64,000 nucleotides of DNA, taken from Apiosordaria backusii (lineage: Eukaryota; Ascomycota; Sordariomycetes; Sordariales; Lasiosphaeriaceae). The notes beneath the pieces are model-generated. The model saw only the letters and a list, made by a program, of their open reading frames with translations, searched no databases and had not been told where the DNA came from. Location of the stretch: NCBI GenBank assembly GCA_030549205.1, contig JAUKTV010000014.1, positions 992,001-1,056,000 of the forward strand, read 5' to 3'. This document shows, piece after piece, positions 57,002 through 64,000 of this stretch; positions within the stretch are counted from its first letter, which is position 1; each line of letters starts with the position of its first letter. Position numbers and translations under genes: made by a program.

Positions 57002-57409
57002 AGAGCCCACCATCAAGTTACAGCATTCCCAGCACGTCCCGCGCGGGTGACCCTTCAACTCCCAACCCTTTTCATCCCAATGACCATCTGAGCGTGGCTA
57101 GCGATGAGGAGCTGACCCTCTTGCGCAGGAGTCCATTCGCCCTTCTTGCAAAGGTCTTGGCCAGGGCCGCTTGGCATGGGTTCAGATTCTCAATTTTGTT
57201 GACTCGGATATCGATAAATGCAAAATAATTTGACAATGTTGGCATTCATCTTCGTCCCAGTAGGGTTTGTATCTACCTTTTTTGGCATGAACGTTGATGT
57301 CTTTGTGGACAACCCTTCGATATGGACCTACTTTGCAGCTGCAACTCCTACTGCCGGGATTGTATTCTTGGTACATTATATTTTCAGCAGAGGGATCATA
57401 AAGACATAG
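57002..57409 (+). pseudogene. CorA-type Mg2+ transporter relic (C-terminal end)
   Basis: The open frame at 57218-57409 reads NNLTMLAFIFVPVGFVSTFFGMNVDVF, then a second hydrophobic segment and a short basic tail. This is the CorA/Alr1 family end: transmembrane helix 1 followed by the obligatory GMN motif, then helix 2. The preceding open stretch (57002-57226) is in another frame and only weakly resembles the upstream domain, and no full gene can be built. It is a fragment; it could also be the 3' end of a longer broken gene that started in the MFS relic region. Confidence 0.55.
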
Positions 57410-57532
57410 CTAGTGTAGGCTACCTGAAGAGAGAGGGTACAGAGCAGGAAGGCCACTTTCCATTGCATTGCTCCGAGTAATGACATTGACGCGAACTGAA
57501 AAGAGAATCATTTCCCAATTCTTGACGCAATT

Positions 57533-60456
57533 TCACTCAGTTATCTGCTCGATATCCTCCTCCAGGACGTTGCGCACGTTGTCACCAATCGCAAAAGTTT
57601 TACGCCCTGTTTTGACTTCGGTCGGCCAATTGGCACTTTTGAGCGCCGCCTCGGCGAGATTGAGAAGCATGACATCGCTACCTTTCGCACCCATGAAACT
57701 ACTCACGATTGGCAAGTGCTCTTTCATCCCACTGATCCGCGAGTCATAGGGCTTTTGTCCGACTGCAAAACCAAATGTGAGCGAAACTGTACGCCTTGAG
57801 AAGGATGTGGTCACTTACTGGGTACTATGAGCAGTGGCAATTGAAGGACTGCTGGCAAGTAGAAGACGGAGAATGATCCGACAATGCTGGGAAGCCTTTT
57901 TTTTTTTTTGTGGTTAGGGTAATGAATCAAGTGAACAACAATAATAAGCACACGTACTTGTTTGCGTCATCACGGTACTTGGGGCACTGCTTACCGGTGC
58001 AGGGGGGGTCTAGGGAGCGGTACGCTCACTTCCAACTAAACTTTCCGGGCTAGAATAATCCAGCCACCCTGAGGCTAGGAGTGGCTTACAGCCAGGCTAG
58101 CGGCTTAAATCCAAACGAGCGGCTCAGACAGTATAGTACTTAGAGAATATCTAAGCCCTGGTATAATTCCACCACAATGTTAACTACATTGGGTTAAGAT
58201 ATATACCAAATCGACGATTTCCTATCGATTAAGCCCGGTTACACGCCTGTACAGCTAGCCGTGCAATTGTTATACGTAGTAGTTGAAATTAAGTATAAAG
58301 ATAGCCGAAATATTGTAAGGAAGGTACTATTCTTAAAGTAAGTACAAGCCAGCCCTAAGCCGGCCCTAAACCGCTCAGCCAAAATGAACCTTTCGTCAAA
58401 ATGAACCGCAGAACCGCCCGTGCGCGGTTTAAATAAGGTACACAAGTAGGTGTATAATTCCAACTAAACTTTCCGGCCTTATTTTATACAAGCCGTACTT
58501 TGAACGGCTCCCTGGACCCCCCCTGGCCGGGTAAGCATAATCATCACAGCATCGGTCACAGTGTCCTTGTCCGGCCCCATGATATGCTTCTCAAACCACG
58601 TTCGAAAAACCTTCATCTCGGCTACGCCCTGAGCGCGTTCTTCTTTGGTGAACGGAACAGCGATGCCCCTGAGAAGCAAAATACTTAGATCAGTATGAAC
58701 TGCACTTCTCGTCCAGCCATCGGAATGCTCACCATCGCTTCCGCATGTATGGTCCCACATACGCCGGCCTCCCAAACTTCTCGAGGTATTCGCTTCGGAA
58801 ATCGTCGAAGGTGTGGTATGTATCGTAATACATGGGCCATACAGCGCTCTGTTCAGTCAGCTTGGGGCTGTCGAAAATCTGAAGTGTGGAAAGTACCATT
58901 TCGAGATACTCCAGCAGCGTTTTCCCTCCGGCTTCCTCTGGAGGGCTGGATGCCCATGTGTCAGCAATACTAATGGGAGTTCGCTTGACACCAATAAAAT
59001 CCTCGACTATGGTGATGAATGCCTCCGTCATGGCTTGTTGCTCAGTGTCGGCCTGTGGAAAAAAGTCCAGAGGATAGAGCAGGCGTTTAGGGAACTTTGA
59101 AAATGTTAGATATGAAGACACATGGACTGGTGACAGTCGCTCACCTGAGACGAGTCAGGAACATCCAAAGTTGCGGTGATGAGGTGCTTGGCATCCTTCA
59201 GGCTTCTGTGCAGCGTTCCAACTGTGTCGAACTCACTTTTACAAAGCATTAGATGCAAGTACAATCCTGTGAAATCGATTGGGTACACGTACTTGCAGCT
59301 CGGAACGATGCCCCGTCGTGAGGCAATGCCATAGGAAGTCCTGAGGCCGAAAAGGCCGTTGAAGGCCGCAGGAAGACGTATACTACCGGATGCTTTGCCA
59401 GTGTAAACAGAATGGCTGCGTGGTAGTACAATGAAAATACTCACTATCGCTCCCGATCGAATGGTCGAGCCAGGGATATCCCGCAAGCGAAGCACCAGCG
59501 CCGGTCGAACTACACGACGGAGTCTGATACTTATCACCCCTTGGATTGAAGGGGCAGTGGTAGTCAATCCACTGATCAGTTGGCTCTTCCGCAGACGCAA
59601 AGGCAGACATTTTGGTCTTTCCCACAATGATGGCACCCAGTTGCGTGAGCTTGGTGACGTAGTCGGCAGAGGACGTACGCGGTGGATAGAGCTCATTGTA
59701 GGCTCTGTTCATCATCGTGGTTCGAATTCCCTTCAAATCGTAATTGTCCTTGATACTGACGCGAACGCCGGCCAGTGGCTTTTCCTTGCTCGGGCTCGAG
59801 TACAGCCGACTTGGCACGGCAATGGTCTTGAAAGTACCTTGCTGCGAGACAGGCTTGGAGAACGGAGAAACTGAACAGAAGGAAGAGTTAGTGCAGGGCG
59901 ACATGAGCAGAAGCTCAAAGTGGCTTACCTGGTTGGATTGACAACATCGTCGGCAATGATAGGGACAACAAACGCGTCGAGGTCGTCTTCATAGAGCTTC
60001 CAAGCCTGATGGATTGACTTGCCGTGGATGAAGTAGGGCCCCTGGGGGAGAGAACCAAACCTTAGGGTCGGTTCGTTTATCGTGTAGATTGCTTGAAAGC
60101 GCCGGCTTTCTGCGAGTCGGGAAGCGATGGCAGCAATGTTTATATCTTGATGGGATTGCAATATGATGGCTGAGGTGAAATCGTCGCAGAAAACATCATC
60201 CCGGTGCACAAAATCATCCAGAGCCGCAGTTGAGCATGCTCGGACGCAAAGGTAGCATCTTGCACAGAGAGGAGCACAGCGGGGGTCCAGAGCTCACTGC
60301 TCGTAGTGTTTGCGGCGGTTTCGACGTGGCGACCCTGCTCCAGGTCAGCAATCCAAGCACCTAGCAATCTCGTTTTTTGTGAATAGATCCTACCACTTCT
60401 TGGGGATGCACCAAGTATGCGCCTCTCGCGAGCACGCGCACAATAGAGGAAGCCAT
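57533..60456 (-). pseudogene. Amidase (Arp1-like amidase-signature enzyme) interrupted by a TIR element
   Basis: Amidase-signature parts are all present. The catalytic Lys lies in VSIKDNYDLKG, and the Ser-rich triad in SSTGAGASLAGY and SIGSDTSGSIRLPAAFN. The C-terminal KYRDDANKLPSIVGSFSVFYLPA and SGMKEHLPIVSSFMGAKGSD follow. Introns that close in frame are 59444-59393, 59292-59236, 59144-59095, 58732-58669, 57957-57896 and 57818-57763. Between VMIMLTR (58.53 kb) and GKQCPKYRDD (58.0 kb) sits a 526-bp insertion that breaks the exon. The N-terminal region (60456 to about 59925) holds the Arp1-like part, ending GPYFIHGKSIHQAWKLYEDDLDAFVVP, but needs one or two frame changes I could not explain by good introns. 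Unless the insertion is spliced out, no full protein is made. Confidence 0.65.
58000..58525. mobile_element. 526-bp TIR element (MITE-like, RIP-decayed)
   Basis: The ends are inverted repeats: CAGGGGGGGTC then T/C, then AGGGAGC on the left, and the same read from the right end, with seven G in both. CAGGG-type ends recall hAT elements. Inside, TTCCAACTAAACTTTCCGG occurs twice as a direct repeat (58030-58048 and 58458-58476). The interior is TA-rich, has no coding capacity and looks RIP-altered. It lies within an amidase exon. Weak similarity of the host flanks (GCTTACC / GGTAAGC) extends the inverted symmetry; no clear target duplication is seen. Confidence 0.65.
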
Positions 60457-61442
60457 GATGCCCTTTTCTCGTGAAGACTAGGCCGGAGCGAGACAGGTAG
60501 CTTGTGAGATGAAAAGAGCATCCAGGCCATACTGCGATGTCGACGGCAGATACACTGCTTTCCAGTTGACCTACCAGCTAAGAGAAAAGCAGTGTTGAAT
60601 ATTTTATGCCCCACCATGACAATTTGTGAGAATTCCAGGTTGTGCGTAGGAGCCGCTCGCTCCTTCCCCGTGAGGCGTGAAAGGTCGGCAGGAACGCGTC
60701 GTCTAGAGCAATTGGGTGGGTACTTTGACAGCGCCTGCTATGGACAGACTGGTTCTGGACAGCTGCAACAGCTCTAGTATAGGTACCTTTGGGCCTAACG
60801 CCTGGTAATCAGGTTACCTTCGATACCTTATGTAAGCCACACTGCAGCTGTTAAAATATTAGACTTCGAGGTTGTCTCTTGAAACTGGTTTAGAAAGGCC
60901 TCCCACAAACTTATGGTCCTTTAGACACCGGAACTTAGTTGATAGGGTCCATCGCCCCTCAGACCTTGACCACGGCGTCCGGCTGAATTTCCCATGCTCA
61001 TGTAGGTAGCCTCAGATTTTGTGCTTAACGACTACACACCCGGTGCCTGGCCATTCTCGGCATATAATGAAATAGGGCGCCTTCGACAGCAAATACGGTG
61101 TTGCCCCATCGGACCAACTCAAGCCTCTCAGCTAATCAGTTTTCCTAGCTCTCTATCTCAGGCTTAGTCATCCTAAAATGCCTCAGCTCTCCTACCATGC
61201 TCGTCTGTGCGCCCTTGATGAGGTGATGCGAATGTCAGTGCCCTTGCACAGAACGTTACCTCACTCAGGGGTAATGTTCGACATTGACGTCACCTCCAAA
61301 TCTCTTTCAGCTTTCACAACTTTCATCACTCACTACCCCCTAGGGGACGCTGGCTGGGGGTTGGATAGTGCAGTCCCCCCCCCGATTCCCACCCACTACC
61401 AATCCTAAGCACATTCTGACCTAGGTACCCACTACAACCAAA
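60457..61442. other. Intergenic, includes duplicated block copy 2
   Basis: 985 bp upstream of the amidase on one side and the membrane-protein gene on the other. Apart from the duplicated block (60582-60734, 61010-61090) and 275 bp inserted between its halves, no gene or motif was recognised. Confidence 0.45.
60582..61090. repeat. Duplicated upstream block, copy 2 (split)
   Basis: Two halves of the block seen at 56078-56300, here separated by 275 bp (60735-61009) of unrelated sequence. It lies 126 bp upstream of the amidase start codon in the same orientation as copy 1 relative to its gene. Confidence 0.7.
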
Positions 61443-62570
61443 ATGTGCCACTCCCACGACCTCAACCCTACCCCTCAAGACCTGGGCTCAACACCATCAC
61501 CCTCATCACTCGCCTACCCCACTTCACCACCGTCACTTCTAGCCAATACCCCTTCCGACCTCACCCAACTTGTACGCCCTCCCCTTACCACTTGATTCCC
61601 CCCTTACTAACCCCTTTCAGCCATCAAACCCCACAACCCCCTACCGCCCCCCTCCGCCTACCCAGGCCTAATCCCCACACCCCCAATCGACATCCCCCTC
61701 TCCTCCATCTTCATCTTTTTGTTCCTCCTCCCCATACCAACCAACCTAACCCTCCACCACCTCTCCCTCTACCGCCACCGCCACCCCGGCATATCCACCC
61801 GCCCCCTCATCCCCATCTTGTTATCCGTTTTGTGCCTATTACGGATTTTAGCCCTCTCCCTAAGAATAGCATGGTCCGTCAACCCGAATAACACCCGTCT
61901 CGAAATCACTGCTGTTATACTCTCCATGGCGGGAATTGTCATGTTATACATCGCAAATCTACTCATCACCCGCCGCTGGGTCCGCGATTACGCTGTGTTT
62001 GGCTACCGAACTTTAGTCAAGGGTTTTTTCAGGTTTTGGATAGCGGTCGTGGTGATCTGTCTCGTCATGGCGATAGTAGTCAGTGTTAATCGCTATTTCA
62101 CCTACGATAGGGCCATCCTTGAGGAATTTCGGGCTGTTGCTCTAGTGGCGGTGACTATATTGACTTTTATCGCGTTTTTACCTGTCATAACGGTGGGGGT
62201 TGTGATACTAGGCGGGATGGAAGATCAAGAGTTTATCGAGAGGGAAAACACCCGGTTCAGAGCGAGGAGTTTGCTCTTGGTAACAACGGCACTGTTGTTG
62301 ACGCTGGAGGCGGGGTTTAGGACAGGGGTGATGTTTGATCCTCGGCCGTGGGGGCAGGAGAGGTGGTATCATTCCCGGGCGGCGTATTACTGCTTGGGGT
62401 ATTTGCTGGAGGTGGGGGTGGTGTATTTGTTGATTGGGGCGAGAGTTTCAATGGGGTTTAGGACGGGCGAGGTGTATAAAGGACATTGGCCGGGGGATCG
62501 GAGGCCGAGAGTGGAGAGGTGGGCTGAGGGGGTTAATACGGAAGGTGAGGCTTATGGGGAGAGGGGGTGA
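61443..62570 (+). CDS. DUF3112-like multi-pass membrane protein
   Basis: The main open frame runs from about 61621 to 62570 and reads PSAYPGLIPTPPIDIP, then FIFLFLLP, helices around LLSVLCLLRILALSLRIAW, AVILSMAGIVMLYIANLLI, FWIAVVVICLVMAIVVSV, VAVTILTFIAFLPVITVGVVIL and two more near ALLLTLEAGF and YLLEVGVVYLL, giving about seven membrane segments. The YPGL.PTPP.D.P start and this spacing match the fungal DUF3112 family, of unknown function. A likely first exon (61443-61571, MCHSHDLNPTPQDL) precedes a good intron ending CTTTCAG at 61620, but the join is one base out of frame, so the exon 1 boundary or the sequence there is uncertain. The gene is C-rich at the start and G-rich at the end. Confidence 0.65.
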
Positions 62571-62688
62571 TGATTTGGGACATGAGACTTTTCCCTTGTT
62601 GACGGTGGCTTTCCGCGGGGATACATCCTGAATTTCTGGGGGTACAGAGATACATGTTTTCAGAGACGACAATCTTCATAAACCATCT

Positions 62689-63174
62689 TCAGAGATCCTC
62701 CGGCCCATTCAACCCAAACGTCTCAAACACCTTCAGATAGTGATGCCTCGGATCCTCCGAGAGAGGATACCACCCCTTGTTACTCATATGAAGTACCATT
62801 CCCTGCACCGAGGCGAGGATCAGCTCGATAATGTCAAAGCAGTCGTTTCGCCAGTCTTTGTAGGCCTTGCTGGAGGGGTCGTTGTTCGGAGGCGGCACGC
62901 CGTCATGGGCCAGATAATGACAGAGTCGGTGACGAGCGAGGGAGGCACGAAGGCACAAGTTCCAGCGGCGGAGGATGCTGTTGGTTGTGACGTTGTCTTT
63001 GAAGTAGGCGTAGTCAAGGGAGATTTGGGGAAGGGCGACGTAGAATCGTTTCGGTGGGGTGTAATCAACTTCGGCGATCTTGCTTTGAGAAGAAAAGTTG
63101 GGTTCATCGTTTCGAATACCGCTGGGCCTTGCTGTGTTGGTGGTCATTTTGGGGATGTCGAGGGAGAGTGACAT
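62689..63174 (-). CDS. Small Gag-like protein (copia-type Gag N-terminal resemblance)
   Basis: One exon of 161 residues starting MSLSLDIPK (an alternative start is the next ATG, MTTNTARPSG). The middle, NSILRRWNLCLRASLARHRLCHYL...VPPPNN...AYKDWRNDCFDIIELILASVQGMV, has the layout of Gag N-terminal domains of Ty1/copia elements (DUF4219/UBN2-like). It has a Trp in the first helix, the acceptor loop with Pro residues, a Trp-containing WRND helix, and a final amphipathic helix. No zinc knuckle, protease, integrase or LTR is nearby, so it is either a lone domesticated Gag-like gene or a remnant. The similarity is by pattern only. Confidence 0.45.
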   Translation of the reverse strand: MSLSLDIPKMTTNTARPSGIRNDEPNFSSQSKIAEVDYTPPKRFYVALPQISLDYAYFKDNVTTNSILRRWNLCLRASLARHRLCHYLAHDGVPPPNNDPSSKAYKDWRNDCFDIIELILASVQGMVLHMSNKGWYPLSEDPRHHYLKVFETFGLNGPEDL

Positions 63175-64000
63175 GCTTATGTGTGTTAGTGATAGGCCGA
63201 TAACAATGGGATTTTCTTGTCGAATAGAAGGGCAGGTGAACCTCCTGACGTGGTGTTTGAGGTCGCGAAGGGTTGAAGAAGCAAACAACGCGATGTTTTA
63301 TGACTTCATACTCTGGTGGGGCCGGAATTGTGTGTGCAACAGAGGACAAAGCAACGGGTGTCTGCTGTGGTCATTATGTAACCATTCATCTGATGTGTCC
63401 ATAAGGTAAAGGGAATCGCTCAGACACAATTCTTTGTTCATGAAGAGCTGGGATCAGGGTTGGGGTTACGAGAGCATGTCGACGATAGTAGGTGTTTGTT
63501 GATGCGATGTTTCAGTTCTATGAGAGCTTGAGAGAATAGCAGCCAGGACAATGGGAGAAAAAAAAGGAAAGAAATACCGTGTTTGACCAATCCCCCCAGT
63601 CCAACCATCCCCCAGTCCCACCATCCCCCAGTCCCACCAGGCTATGTGACAATCCCACAGACGTGTACACCGCTGTCGGCGGCCAGAGAACTGACCCCGA
63701 TCATTTATGTAGCTGGAATTGCACACTCCGGGAGTTGAATCTAGAACGCCTTGAATCAGTGGTGGGGGCTTGAGCGAGTACTCAAATCCCAATCACTGGG
63801 CTAAACACGCCGTACCCATTTGATTTGTTGGAAAGGGGACCTTGCTCGACCCTTATATGGCCAATTGCTCCTTCCTCGATAGATGGCCGCCAGTGTAAGA
63901 AGATATGAAACTCTGTGTTTTTGTTTCGATTAGGTATCTTCAAGTTGCTCTAACAGATAATACATGTCCTTATCATATATGGCCATAACAACAACATTAT
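63175..64000. other. Right-edge region, short tandem repeat
   Basis: No supported gene to the window edge. A 16-bp unit (CCCCAGTCCCACCATC) is repeated three times at 63594-63641. The last 200 bp are AT-rich. Confidence 0.4.
63594..63641 (+). repeat. Tandem repeat, 16 bp x 3
   Basis: Three consecutive 16-bp units, 63594-63609, 63610-63625 and 63626-63641, differing at one to two positions. Confidence 0.8.

Noticed and set aside
63594..63641. Possible CRISPR-like or protein repeat
   Set aside because: Contiguous 16-bp tandem units without spacers; a eukaryotic minisatellite.

Overview
The window is nuclear DNA of a filamentous ascomycete, most likely a Sordariomycete of the Neurospora/Podospora/Chaetomium type. 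Genes are split by short (about 45-70 nt) GT-AG introns. The tRNA-Phe carries a 17-nt intron and reads like the Neurospora molecule. The gene set (SPT5, RAD54, RPN12, alpha-COP, UGGT, GPI17, a CaaX-tailed Sel1 chitin-synthase activator, a coprogen-type siderophore acyltransferase and ligase) is fungal. No bacterial, viral, CRISPR or rRNA feature was seen. All exon models below were built by hand from splice signals, and frame closure was checked arithmetically.

Left part (1-26.8 kb): the 3' part of GPI17; tRNA-Phe; a six-exon MFS transporter (-); a secreted sulfatase (+); an SDR (+); an AIF/AMID-like flavoprotein (+); then a divergent pair, a SidF-like hydroxyornithine acyltransferase (-) and a SidI-like acyl-CoA ligase (+). 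Both proteins of the pair end in peroxisomal PTS1 tripeptides, and their 1.7-kb shared promoter holds four ATCWGATAA boxes, the motif of the iron-responsive GATA repressor SreA/SRE. A fifth box lies upstream of the flavoprotein. I read 12.5-17.4 kb as an iron-regulated module for the mevalonate-derived acyl arm of coprogen- or fusarinine-type siderophores. Then follow tRNA-Val(CAC), a low-complexity hypothetical gene, a Tgl3/4/5-type patatin lipase and two convergent alpha/beta hydrolases.

Middle part (28.5-54 kb): mostly housekeeping. SPT5 (-), a second SDR (-), the Sel1/CaaX chitin-synthase activator (-), RPN12 (+), alpha-COP (-) head-to-head with UGGT (+), and RAD54 (-). Several have very small terminal or internal exons (9-12 nt), and the best RAD54 model has an intron-split start codon.

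Right part (54-64 kb): accessory and disturbed. A coiled-coil orphan gene (-) and an Arp1-like amidase (-) share duplicated upstream sequence in the same orientation. Between them are relics of an MFS transporter and a CorA-type Mg transporter. The amidase looks otherwise intact through most of its length but is split by a 526-bp AT-rich element with near-perfect terminal inverted repeats. Further right are a DUF3112-like membrane protein (+) and a small gene resembling a copia-type Gag N-terminal region (-).
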